Origin: Diplosphaera chodatii
Taxonomy: Eukaryota > Chlorophyta > Trebouxiophyceae > Prasiolales > Stichococcaceae
Assembly: GCA_032358165.1 (NCBI GenBank)
Contig: JAALGY010000031.1
Coordinates: forward strand, 1,240,001 to 1,304,000
Direction: 5' to 3'
DNA length: 64,000 nt
Position numbers and translations under genes: made by a program. Shown piece after piece: positions 13,401-24,764 of this stretch. The first letter of the stretch is position 1; each line of letters opens with the position of its first letter. The notes under the pieces are model-generated. The model saw only the letters and a list, made by a program, of their open reading frames with translations. It did no database searches and had not been told where the DNA came from.

Positions 13401-15109
13401 TCCTGGCACAGCCACAAGCCGCGCCAGCTGCGCTGCACCCAGCAGCGGGCTACCAGCGTCGCCCTGCTGTACCTGACTCTGTACTGCTGTCCAGATGCCG
13501 TCCTGCAGCATAGATGCGTCACATATTACACTACAGACGACGTCGCAGAGTCAGTCACTACCTCAACTCTTACGATGCTACCCATAGCATGTATGCGTAG
13601 GCTACCACCACCCCCCGTGTACGTGAAATACCCATCCGAAATTGGCTTGCCTGCATCTGCGAATTCTCTCCTGCGGAGCCTAGGCTGCTGATGTCATTGC
13701 TGAGCAGTGCTGCACATGGTATGCTGCTCTGCGGCTGTGCGGCATGCAGCGCGTCCTGGCTCAGGACCCATGCTTGCGGCTGCAGTTCACTGCTGCCCGC
13801 CACAAGTAGAAGATCCTTGGTCTCGGTTGCTGGGCCCTGCGCATCCGCAGTGTCACGGTGGTTGCCCTGCTCTTGTGGTATTGTTCAGGCCATACATTCG
13901 CATATGCGTGCGCATGCTCGTGCATGATATGTGACACGGTGCTCGCTGTGACAGCACCAGCTGCAGATTGCATACCTGCAGGGTGGCAGCATGCTGCATG
14001 CCCGCCGAGCGCCCCTCGAAGTGCACCGTGAACACCTCTATGACTGACGCTGGCGCACCATCATGACTGCCCTGCAGCTGCACTGCCAGCAGCACCTGAC
14101 GCAGCGTGCCTGTCGCTGCAACACGCAGCCGCACTGGAGCCATTGAGGCGTAGGAGCCACCATTGGGCGACAGCGACGCCAGACTTGCGACGGTGGCTGT
14201 TGGCACCGCTGCCTGCACATCCATGTCGTAATGAGTGCACCCTGGTGCATCTGGGCATGCAGGTCAAAAGCATGGCATGATTCATGTTGATCTCCTCACC
14301 TTCGTATCCCAGAAGCGCAGCGAGGCGTCTGCATACAACGCTGCCACCATGTGCGGGCCCAGGAATGGCGCAGGTGCAAGGTCCACGACTGCTGGCTGTG
14401 TGGACCCGCCCCAGAAAGCACGCCCCAGCCGGGTGACTATGCCGGTCAACGCTGGCGCGAGTTGCACGGCAGCGTGGGTCGGCAGGTCTGAGGTGAAGCA
14501 GGCCAGCGGCACGCAGGCAATGGCGCCGAACGTCCCTCCAATGCACACAGCACCGGCGACGGCTGCCAAGCTGGTCGGCCTGCCGACGGTGGCGGCAAGC
14601 GGGAAGGCGATGGATCTGATCGCTGACACATCGGCAGCTGCAAGCGACTGCAGCAGTGGCTGGCCTGCACGCCCGTCGCGTCGCCGCAGCCGCAGACTGT
14701 GCAGCGCTGCATCTGCTGTCGCCACATAGAGCACTGCAGATGCATCATCTGACCAGGCAGCCGCGGCTGGGAGCAGTGGCGCCGCGAAGGTCAGGCGCAC
14801 CGCGGCTGGGGGCTCAGATCCTGCTAAGCTCCACTCATGTAGGGTCAGGCTCTTGCTGTCTGCCGCTGTGACGGCCCAGCTGATACCGTGGTCCCCATCT
14901 GCCGCATCACCGCTGCGTGTGCTGTGCTGCCAATGACACAGAGTGCCGCCCCGATCTTCGGACGACGGCCAGTCCGAAGCTTCAGGCTGGACATCAGGCG
15001 GTGTTGCCACCTCGATCTCGTCGGACGGTGTGGCCGATGCATACGGCACCTCAATCCAGCGGTTTCGAGCAGTGGCTGAGCCATCGGTGTGATCCGCCAC
15101 GTCCCCCAT
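7445..15109 (-). CDS. NUP160: Nuclear pore scaffold nucleoporin NUP160/Nup120
   Basis: Y-complex (NUP107-160) scaffold component of the nuclear pore. The start ATG at 15109 is followed by MGDVADHTDG; NRWIEVPYASATPSDE aligns with the N-terminus of plant NUP160. The N-terminal beta-propeller includes a blade ending in MVAALYADASLRFWD (near 14310). The helical C-terminal half matches animal and plant NUP160 in order: QEAYAAVISNPEPRRVAEGL (near 10100), ERPYHLLYALQSQVAG (near 9690), PPWLLRRFE (near 8100) and DPAAALRLLLRHDRLPDAAR (near 7880). The last exon is the amphipathic [16 protein letters not shown] region, ending VAAMA and stop at 7445. Residues are strongly Ala-biased. A poly-proline run is encoded near 9122-9150. 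Many short introns; several exon edges in 10.6-13.5 kb are uncertain. Divergent from V-ATPase D. Confidence 0.88.
9122..9150 (-). repeat. GGC-type trinucleotide run encoding poly-proline in NUP160
   Basis: About nine CGG/GGC units. On the minus strand they read as a run of about nine proline codons just before TAGDWDCGDEA in a NUP160 exon, in a probable flexible linker. Confidence 0.8.
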
Positions 15110-15792
15110 CTCGCTCGGGTCAACACTCAGCGGTCGCAGACATCCTGCTGTGCCATATCAGGCAGCAAGATGCGAGCATGCAGATGCAGAGCTCCGAAAG
15201 TGCAGGCAGCTCCCAAACTACACGAGCGTTTCATCTATAAGATTGGCCCAGCTTGAGGCATGCTGGTTGCAGAAACACAACCAGTCAACCACGACAAGCA
15301 CATTGCTGTTGTTGCGCACGGAATTCATATAGCGCAGCTGTGCATCGCGGCAGGCGTGTGCTAGCGTTTGATCAATCTCGTGTGAACCGGTCTCGGTCCA
15401 CTGGCGGAGTTGCCAGCTGCTCCCTTGGTCTGACACAACACAGCAGCAAGCGTGTTGCTATCAGTAGAAGGGAGAGGCCTTGCAGCAGTGCTGACAATGC
15501 CGTTCAGATTGCAAAGTGGACCTCATCAGCTTCACTACTAAACTAGGTCTGCCTTGCGCCAACTGCCCAGATCACAGTACAGCACGCCAGCAGAGCGTCA
15601 TCGATAGCACACTGCTCACAACAAAACCACTGATTCTCATTCTGTGACTGCTAATGATGGCAGCTGCGACCGTGAACACGGTCCGCTTTCACTGCCGCAG
15701 GAACACCGCAGAGTGGGTGTTCATTTGAGCCCAAGGGCCCCTCAGACCCGTCGCCTGCCTAGAGCGGCGCCCGTCGGGTGCAGCAGGCAGCC
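15110..15792. other. Divergent intergenic region NUP160 / V-ATPase D
   Basis: 683 bases between two opposed start codons. An open frame on the minus strand (15218-15436) starts with GTG and shows no similarity to NUP160. No clear TATA box. It presumably carries both promoters and 5' untranslated regions. Confidence 0.5.
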
Positions 15793-17294
15793 ATGTCGTC
15801 GCAGAATCGGTACCAGGTGGCGCCCACCGTGACGATGATGGCGGTCATGAAGGCGCGTCTCACGGGCGCGATCAAGGGCCACGCGCTGCTGAAGAAGAAG
15901 GCCGATGCCCTCACGCTGCGCTTCAGGTGCGCTGACGATACAGGATGCCGGGTACAGTGGGTGTGCTGGCTTCACGCGGCACATGTCGCGCTGGACGTTG
16001 TAACACAAAACCCACTATCCTCTGGCCGAGTGGTCATTGCTGCTGTATGCATCATATTGCAGGTGCCCAGGATGACTGTGCTGCTGCTGCTGCTATCTGC
16101 AGGCAGATTCTGAAGAAGATTGTCGACACAAAGACAGCGATGGGTGAAAATCTGCGGGCAGCGGCCTTCGCCCTGACAGAGGCAAAGTATGCTGCGGGCG
16201 ACTTCCGGTATACAGTTTTCGACAACGTCGACCAGCCGACCGTCAAGGTGCCTAGCTTGATAAAGCCTGGCATGACATCTACAGAAACTTGAATCACATG
16301 CATACTTCTTGCACAGCCAGTTGAAGCGTACATGGAAGGCGAAGCTCCGTTCTGGGTGTTTCAGGTCAAGGCCAGCATGGACAACGTGGCAGGCGTCAAA
16401 ATCCCAAAGTTCGAGCAGTTCACAGAGGGGGTGGACACAAAGATGGCGCTCACAGGGCTGGGTTCTGGCGGCAAGGCCATCCAGGCATGTACTTGCCGAA
16501 GTACCAGCACGAATCCTAGCACTTTTGGGAGCACATTCTGTCGGTGCAAACGAACATCTCCATGGCAATAGCAATGGCTGGTGTTGCTGCCACCTGCGGC
16601 GCTGCTCTGCTTAGTGCTCGCCATGGCCCCCACCATTGGTGGCACCGCAGGCGGCACGCAAGAAGTACATAGACGCCATCCAGCTGCTGGTGGAGCTGGC
16701 CAGCCTGCAGACAGCCTTCCTGACGCTGGACGAGGCGATCAAGACCACCAACCGGCGGGTGAATGCGCTGGACTCGGTGGTGCGCCCACGCCTGGAGAAC
16801 ACCATCGCCTACATCAAGGTGGGGCGCTGGCTGCCAGCTGGATATCCTCTGGGGACGATCACAGGGCGCTCTTCATTGCTGCTCCAACACACGCTGTCGG
16901 CTCGGACATCTCCCGCTGGACTTGTCAGGACTCACCAGTGAGCTTGGCCCCGGCACCTGTGTTGCCGTTGCCGCTGATGCGATCTGATGTCTGCTACAGG
17001 GCGAGCTGGATGAGCTGGAGCGCGAGGAGTTCTTCCGGCTGAAGAAGGTGCAGAAGAAGAAGAAGAAGGACGAGGAGCTGCGCATGGAGAAGGCTGCGGC
17101 GCAGGTGCCGAGCTCTAGCACCACATCTGCACCTTCACAACACATCTGACCGAGGTCACTGGTGTGGTCCCTTACTTGGGCTGCGCGCCAAATGCACAAA
17201 CCCACATGTGCTGTTGCAGGAGGACGCAGAAGTGCAGCAGCAGGCATTTGTGATGGCGAATGGTGATGCAGAGGATAGTGACATTATCTTCTAG
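15793..17294 (+). CDS. VMA8: V-type proton ATPase subunit D
   Basis: Central-stalk (rotor) subunit D of the vacuolar H+-ATPase, which links ATP hydrolysis in V1 to proton pumping. The ATG at 15793 gives MSSQNRYQVAPTVTMMAVMK, the family N-terminus (an in-frame non-ATG codon at 15778 is upstream). Exons continue with ARLTGAIKGHALLKKKADAL, TKTAMGENLRAAAFALTEAK, FWVFQVKASMDNVAGVKIP, KTTNRRVNALDSVVRPRLEN, then ELDELEREEFFRLKKVQKKK. The final exon ends EDSDIIF and TAG at 17294. Length and domain content are those of a complete subunit D. Introns have GTG donors. Convergent with IF-2. Identity is unambiguous. Confidence 0.96.
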
Positions 17295-17662
17295 CATTGA
17301 TTTGGGGGTCGCGCTGTAACACTGTTGTGCCTTGGCGCCTCAGCTGGGTATGGAACAGGATACGGTACTTGGGTGTGAACAACTTGATGGTTGAAACCCT
17401 GGTTTATACGCATCCCAGTCTGCATGCGAAGGCAGGCACCAAAACTGCGTCTGATCGTTGCTCGCCATCAAAAGCATGAAAGGCAGCAACTGTCAGTATG
17501 AGTGCTGCGTACAATGCTGCCATCCAAGCTGCCAACGCAGCTGCTGTTTTGACAAACCCCATTGTTGCACACCATGATCCAATCTGCCAAGCATGTGCAC
17601 CCTCGGCTCTGCATGTCATGCTAGGTGCATACAGCACTGACATGCATCCAGGAAATGGCTCA
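17295..17662. other. Convergent intergenic region V-ATPase D / IF-2
   Basis: Shared 3' flank of two convergent genes. It contains one TGTAA on the plus strand and no recognisable coding sequence. Confidence 0.5.
17315..17319 (+). other. Poly(A) signal TGTAA for V-ATPase D
   Basis: TGTAA 20 bases after the stop codon, matching the green-algal polyadenylation signal. Confidence 0.5.
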
Positions 17663-20600
17663 TCACTCGTCATCATCAAAATCGAGCGACCCTGCCGCAG
17701 ACATGTCGGGTGCTGCAATTGCTGCTTCTTCCAGCGTGCGGCGCTTCTCATCCACCTGGAAGGCTGTGATGTGATCGCCCTCGCGCCAGGAGGCGAAGCC
17801 GTCAACACGTACTCCGCACTCCAGTCCCTTCGACACCTCTTTCACATCGTCCTTCACCCGCCGCAGCGAAGAAAGCTTGCCTTCGTACAGCATCCTCTTG
17901 CCGCGCTTCACCACCACGACGCATCCCTTGCGCAGCATGCCCTCATTGACCATGCAGCCTGCGACGATGCGGTTGCCCGTACCAAAGACAGCCCGTACCT
18001 CCGCCTCGCCGATCTCGGTGCGCTCCTCCACGGTGTTGAGGCGCCCCTCCATCGCCGCCCGCACATCGTCCACCAGGTCGTAGATGACGTTGTAGGTGCG
18101 CAGCGTCACGCCCTTCTCCTTGGCGGCGGCGGTGACCTCCTCCGAGGGCTCCGCGTTGAAGCCGACGACGAGGGCCTCGCTGGCGGCGGCCAGGTCGATG
18201 TCGGAGGTGGTGATGTTGTTGGGCGCCGCCAGCAGGAAGCGCAGCAGCACGCTGTCCTGCGGCAGCGCCCCAAGCGCCGATTTGACTGCCTCCACCGTCC
18301 CCGAGGCGTCCGCCTGTACAGCGTTGACAGCCAGGCGTCTTGCAAGTGAAGCCAATCAACATACGACCACAGCAACTCGAACACTTGCACCGCGCACAGG
18401 TGGGACCACCTCGTCGGCTGCTACCATTCGCTGCATGCTGATATGCACGGAGACCCAGGAATGATATGGCCTGGCCTGGGCAGCAGTTGTCTGGAAACAG
18501 TCAGGCGACGAGGGCCACCTTCAGAATGACGTTGAGGCGCTGCAGCGTCTCTGTGTCATCGTCCATCGAGGCCCAGGACTTTGTGGTGACGATGTTGCCG
18601 CCGCCTGCTGATGCTGCCAACCGTTCCATGCGCTGCCAGCAGCAAGATGACTCGTCATACTTGTGGCTCCGACCGATGATGCAGTTGCACGACGACACCG
18701 GCTGTAAGGTTGCATGAATGCAGGTTTGCACAGTCGAGACAACTTTGTCAGGTCCAGAGAGCAGTAGAACAGGTTCTGCATGGGATTTGACACCTGTGCA
18801 TCCTCTGCCACCTCAGCTGCCTTTCTTGCCATGGTCTCATCTGCGCAGACGTAAAACTCGTCGCCTGCGGTGGGCACCGAGTTGAGGCCCACCATCTGGA
18901 CCGCCAACGAAGGCGTTGCCGAGTCCACCTCGCCTGTCGACTCGGCGAGGGACTTGACCTGCACCACATTGACATGGAGACAAGCACCTGACCATGGAGC
19001 TATCCGCTGAAAGGCTTCCAGGCTTGCGCCTGGATGGTCATGTTGTGTACTAACACAGAATGGTTGGGGCGAGCTGATGCAGGTCCAGGCATAGCTGTGC
19101 CAAGTGCAAGATGCACACTGACCTTGCCATAGGAGGCGGAGGCAACGACCATGTCGCCAATGCGCAGGGTGCCGGCCTGCACCAGCAGTGTGGCGACGGG
19201 GCCACGCCGCCGGTCGAGGTGCGCCTGCACAGGTGCAACCATGTTTAACCCACCACACAGTACATGCAATACCCTAGATTGTTCATATGCACCAAGTCCG
19301 CCCACGATACATTGTGCTGTTAAGGCACCTCGATGACGGTGCCCTTGGCTGGCTTCTCCGGGTTAGACAGCAGCTCCTCCACCTCTGCCTGCAGCAGGAT
19401 CGTCTCCAGCAGGTCGTCCACGCCCTGCCCAAACTTGGCGCTGATCTGCAGACCACACACGGAACAGACGTTGGCAGCAGGGTCGATGCACATCGGGGTC
19501 AGAGCTGGCTGGGCACCACAGCGGGAGGGTGACCCCAGCTGTGGGGCGGTGCACCTCCCACAACTCAACGATCGGAGGTATGATGCACCACTGGTAGGTG
19601 TGACTGGTAGTACTGTGAGTGGCTGTCACGGCGCAGCGCACCGGCACAACAGCCGTCTGGCCGCCCCACTCCTCGGGCAGCAGCTGCAGCTCTGCCAGCT
19701 CCTGCTTCACCCGCTCCGGCTCTGCACCCTCCTTGTCGATCTGCAGGAGCAGCAGCAGCAGTACCCTAGCAATGCTGGCATTCCCATTGCATCTCAGGAT
19801 GGGCAGCCGACGCCTCTGTGCAGGTGTTTGCCAGGGCGGATGCAGCGGCCAGGCTGCGCTGCAGCGGCGGCACCTTGTTGAGGGCCACGACGATGGGCAC
19901 GCCGGCTGCGCGGGCGTGGCTGATGGCCTCCTGCGTCTGCGGCCGCACCCCATCGTCCGCCGCCACCACGATGATCGCGATGTCGGTGACCTTGGTGCCG
20001 CGCGCCCGCATGGCGCTGAACGCCTGCAGCAGCGAGTTGTCCGGCCGGCATCAGGAGCACAGCTTGGCACGGGGTACTGCTTGCCTGACATTTGCGGTGT
20101 CCACTGACTCTACTTGGGGCACTCTGGCAGGACAGGGAGATGTTCCAAGGGTGGGTTGACTGAGCGTGCAGCTCACCTCGTGGCCCGGGGTGTCGAGGAA
20201 GGTGATCGCCGACACATCACCATCGTGTGGCACCTGCACCGTGTACGCGCCGATTGCCTGCGTGATGCCGCCAGCCTCGCCTGCTGCCACCTTCGTCTTC
20301 CTCACGAAGTCCAGTAGCGAGGTCTGCAAAAAACACCGCTGATGAGCAGTGCACAGGCGATAACGGGCGATGCCCTGGGCAGTCAGCTGTTTTAGCTGCG
20401 AACATCATGCAGGTGAGTGCACAGTCACGAGGTGCTGAATTTGCTGTGTGCACACGCTCCTCCTGATAGGGGAGACAACCAACCAGTCACAGCGGCCAAC
20501 CCCACCTTGCCATGGTCAACATGGCCCATGATGGTGACGACTGGCGGGCGCGCCACCAGGTGGTCCAGATCCTGCACCACAATCACACGCAGGTGTCATT

Positions 20601-21916
20601 CTGGTCGCCAGCAGGAACCCAAAAGTGACACCAATGACAAAGTGTTTGTATCGGGGTGGAGCAACAACAACACTGTTGCGTGGCCGACGCAGCAGCACGA
20701 TACTGCCGCACAGCCCCGAGCTCACCTCCTCGTCCACAAAGTCGGTGGTCTTGCGCGCCCAGTCCTCCAGCGCCGCTGCCTCCCGGTCGATGACCTCCAC
20801 ATCCTCGAAGTCGTCCACCACCATGTGCACCGCGTCACGGTCCAGCACCTGCATGCAAATTGTGACTGAGTGCATGACACGGCAGGTGGTCAGGGGACCA
20901 GGCAACGCGACAAGCGCGGCAACATACAGCAGGGTTGCTTCGCATCTAAGTGGCTTCCAGGATGGGCATGTTGCACACAGCGCATGCCTGCTGCTGAGCA
21001 GCGCGCACCTGATTGACCTGGACCATGATGCCTTTCATGAACAGGATCTTAACGATCTCCGAGGGCGCCACCGCCAGGGTGTTCGCCAGCTCCATCACGG
21101 GCAGGCCCTCCTCTCCAACCTCGAAGACGTCCTGCCGCACGGGCGCTGCTGCCTCGCGGGCAATGGCGCGGTCGCGACGCCGTGTGCCACGTGTCTCGCG
21201 CCGCGAGCGCACATCCGTGCGCTTCCCGTCTGACACCTGCGCCCGCTTCCGCCGCGGGGGCCTGCAAGGTTGCAGGCATGACAGTGTCAGATGAACCGTT
21301 ATGGCCAGCAGTCGACAGCTTACTGGCTGACGACCGCTGCAGATTCTTCAAAGATCTACATAGCTCTGCGTCACCTCGTGAACAGGGTGCATACTGATCA
21401 TGCTTAGTCGGCGACGCCTCACCCATCGTCATCTGCAGCCTCGGCGTCACGCCTGCGGATGGGTCTGCCTCGTGCGTCTGTCTGCCTCGGCGGCGCAGCT
21501 GGCGGGGTGGCCGTCCCCGCCGACCCCTGCGCCGGCCGGGGGCGGCCATTCATCGGCGGGCCCGCGCCATTGCTGGGCCGCTGCGGCCGCTGCTGCGGCC
21601 GGTCCTGCTGCTGATCCCGGCCTTGCGGGCCGCCGGGACGCCGCTGGTTCGGACCGCCGTCGCCGCCCTGCTGCTGTCGCTGGTCGAGGTCTTTGCGGCT
21701 GCGGGGCGGGCCGCGTTGCTGCGGCGCCTGCTGCTTCGGAGGGGGCCGCAGCGTCGGGCGACTGGCCAGCGCTGGAGGGTCCTCTGCGCGTACCACAAGC
21801 CTGAAGGCCCGTCTAGCAGGCAGCGGCTGCCTGTGGGCGCTGCACCATAGGCTGGGCTGGAGGCATGCATGCCAACATGACTTCACGCCGGGAGCCGAGA
21901 AGCACGAGGCGTGCAT
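17663..21916 (-). CDS. infB: Chloroplast translation initiation factor IF-2
   Basis: GTPase that brings initiator fMet-tRNA to the plastid ribosome. The ATG at 21916 opens a transit-like leader ([14 protein letters not shown], ending near [10 protein letters not shown]), followed by a long Pro/Gln/Arg-rich disordered region. The IF2 N-terminal domain has [20 protein letters not shown] (near 21070). GTPase motifs: G1 GHVDHGK (near 20515), G3 DTPGHE (near 20190), G4 NKID split by an intron (near 19870 and 19740), G5 SAKFGQG (near 19430). Domain 2 has [17 protein letters not shown]. The C-terminal domain has [17 protein letters not shown], then [19 protein letters not shown], and ends DFDDDE. 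An in-frame codon at 21985 is GTG, so the ATG at 21916 is preferred. Comparable to the Arabidopsis plastid protein FUG1. Divergent from ClpR2. Confidence 0.94.
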
Positions 21917-22585
21917 ATTTAAAGAGTTTGCGTTCAACCGGACGTCATGCTGCAGTTTGCATTGCCTGCAGAGGGGTTTTGACACCCAAGCTCGGTGTCG
22001 TTGAGCAGCACTGGCACAGCACCAGGCCTAGGATACGTCGACAAGCGATTTGCAGCCGTACTTTCACGAGCACAGAGGCGAGCAATAAAGATCCGTGTCG
22101 CAGTGATGCATGCCAGGGCGATGTCTGTGGCAGACCAGGTTCGCAGGTCGAACTGATGTCTGGCGTGGCTGCGGGACTCCTGCGACTCTCAGCAGGATTG
22201 CACCTGCGCGATGCACCCTGTTCCAGCGATGCCACCGGTCAAGTGTGTCACGTTCACTGTGCCATAAGGCTGCCAGGATCGTTTGGTAAGATCTGCTGAT
22301 AGCCATACACTGCTGCGGGCAGTCGTGAGCGACACACAGTGCCGAGGTGCTAAACTTTGTGGTAGCACCCGTGTCTGAAGAGGAGATCCAGAAAGGTTTG
22401 CGTTCGTCTGGCAGCATGGCACATGCAGCAGGCAATCTTTGCCATCGGCCGGCTGCATGTTCCGCGTCATACTCCGCCAGGTGCGTGCGCACGCTGCTGT
22501 CAGCCTCGGCGCCACTCTGCACAGCAGATACCCTGTGAAATGATGACTTGCTGACATGTTTGGTCCTTGCGCATAGGCGACATGC
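21917..22585. promoter_or_regulatory. Divergent promoter region, IF-2 / ClpR2
   Basis: 669 bases between the start codons of two plastid-protein genes. An AT-rich TATTTAAA sits at about 21917-21924, immediately upstream of the IF-2 ATG and probably too close to be its core promoter. Open frames on both strands look like noise. A shared promoter is inference from layout only. Confidence 0.4.
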
Positions 22586-24311
22586 ATGCAGGCGACCGCC
22601 GGCAGCATTCGTCGGCTTCAAAGCCGCAGGCAAGCAGCTAATACCGCAACTAGCAATGATGTGCACACTATGCATGGTGCCGATGGCTCACTGACTTGTA
22701 TACTGCGTGCAGATTGTTTGCAGCTCGGAACGGCGCAGCCCTCAGATTTTGGCGCAGTTGCACGGCAGGCAATCGCCGTCAGCAGGTGGGCCTATACATC
22801 ATTGTGCTGCTTCATGACAATGTTGGTGGCTGCGTCATCCATACTTTTTCACTTAGCGCTCGGTGTTGCTCGCCTCACATGGATGCAATAGCGTTACGGG
22901 CAGATGTTCGTTGATGCAGCTCTGGCAGCGGGCCACGGCGACAGGTCACGCGAATGATGCCAATCGGCGTGCCGCGGGTGCCGTACCGCTCGCAGAAGGA
23001 GGGCAGCTGGCAGTGGGTTGACATCTGGAACTGCTTGGTGAGTCCACCTCCGCCAGTTGGTTTTTGGCCCTTGCTGCCTGCGTACAGGTACTCTCGTCCT
23101 GGGTCCATCTGTATTTCAAGAGCTGCCCAGACCTGCAGGGCTGCTTACCAGCTTCAGCCGCCAGTCCTGTCTGTACAGTCATCACTCTCACTTGAGGTGT
23201 CATGCGTGCAGTATCGGGAGCGTATCATCTTCCTGAGCAAAGCTGTGGATGATGAGCTGGGCAACCAGCTGGTGGCGACAATGCTGTATCTGGACTCCGA
23301 GAACCATAAGGACATGCAGCTGTACATCAACTGTTCGGGCGGCGAGGTGACGGTCCTGCCGTTAACTTGCTTGGTCATGCTGGTGTGCATCCGTGCACAC
23401 AGTGTGCGAGTGTGGCTCGCATCATGCCACTGCTCAGCCATCTAGATGGTCGATCCAGTGCTGCAGGTGGCACACAGCATCTGATGTGCCCCCTGTGCTG
23501 TTGCCAGGTGGTGCCGGCGCTGGCGATCCACGACACCATGAAGCACATCGGCAGCAAGGTGGCAACGGTTGGCTTTGGCGCATGCCTGGGCATGACCGGC
23601 TTCCTGATGGCTGTCGGCACCAAGGTGAGCACAGCTGCAAGGTGCTGCTGCTGGACGCCATTTACCATCGTCAGTCAAGCCGTCCTTCATTAGCGTAAGA
23701 AACTTCTGCCTCACATGGAGCGCATGATACGACACATTCTGCTGCTTGCTGCTGCAGGGCAAGCGCTACATGCTGCAGAACACCACCATGATGCTGCATC
23801 ACCCATCTGGCGTGGCAAGGGGCCAGGCATCCGATATCAACAATGAGGTGCTTCTTGGGCTTGCTCCTTCCAAGAGCATGCTGCTTGCAGGACCATGTGG
23901 CAAATTGTGCACAGCTTGCCAGTGGCAGCATGATGTCAGCATTGTGTGACCTCATCATGAACTGTTTGCGTTGATCAGGCGAAGGAGCTGCTGCGCGTGC
24001 GTAACTACGTGAACAACGTGTTGGCGCACGCCACAGGGCAGCCAGTAGAGAAGATCCAGCACGACTTCAACCGGAACAAGTGATTGCCCCATCCTGTTGA
24101 CCTTCCTGCAGCATCTGTTCTTGCACACATGCCGTACTGAACTTGACAGCAGTATCGGGTCAGTGGTTGGCTCGCTACAAGCTGGAACGTATTCATACGT
24201 AGTGTAGCCCTGATCATGCGCATGCGCAGGTATTTCACCGCGAAGTCAGCCCTGGAGTATGGCCTGATTGACCGGATCCTGCAGATGCCACGCACGCAGG
24301 CTTTGCGCTAG
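22586..24311 (+). CDS. CLPR2: Plastid Clp protease non-catalytic subunit, ClpR2-like
   Basis: Member of the plastid Clp core that lacks the protease triad. Exon 1 (22586-22785) encodes a transit-like leader from [19 protein letters not shown]. It splices in phase 2 to an exon at 22920 that reads [20 protein letters not shown], closely matching the start of mature Arabidopsis ClpR2. Then come [110 protein letters not shown] and a stop at 24311. The position of the ClpP catalytic Ser is Gly (ACLGMTG for AASMGA), His is kept, and the Asp position is Asn (RNKYF for RDRF). The exon 1 assignment rests on phase and leader character, so it is less certain than the rest. Confidence 0.88.
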
Positions 24312-24764
24312 TGTACATCCTGCTGACTGCAACGAGCAGCTGTGGGCGTGGATAGTAGACAGGGGAATCTCACCATCATTCTTGTCAAGTTTGCAGCAGA
24401 TGTTGCGGCAACATGCTGGGTGTTGCTTTGCGAACTATCAATGGGCACCGCGCCAGCCATACGAACCAAGCTGCGATGCACGCACGCCTCTTGTTGCACA
24501 ATGCAAAGCCTGATGTGTGGGCTTTGAGACGTACGCACGTACTTGTTTCGTTTCAGCCCATACGCAGGGGTAGGGTGCAACTACATTTTGCCTAGAGTCC
24601 AGGTTGATGACGCTGGCACCTGGCAGCCTGCCCTGCAGCACACGTGCATCTCGACACCCTCGGCACTCAACATGCAGCATGCCGCAGTCCAGAACCAACC
24701 AGCAGTTTGAGGCATCAGAAAAGCCTTTGTAGGCAGGTACCGTTGTGTGTATTATACACAGCAG
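24312..24764. other. Intergenic ClpR2 to NTAN1
   Basis: 453 bases between two plus-strand genes. No TGTAA and no recognisable coding sequence were seen. It should hold the ClpR2 3' end and the NTAN1 promoter. Confidence 0.45.

Noticed and set aside
15218..15436. Possible upstream exon of NUP160
   Set aside because: It starts at GTG, lacks similarity to NUP160, and the ATG at 15109 already aligns with the known N-terminus.
22064..22675. Minus-strand frame of about 200 codons in the IF-2/ClpR2 spacer
   Set aside because: No domain, mixed composition, and it overlaps the phase-matched first exon of ClpR2 on the other strand.
24747..24764. Upstream extension of NTAN1
   Set aside because: The codon at 24747 is GTG; the ATG at 24765 begins directly with the family-like MLIIDGQ segment.
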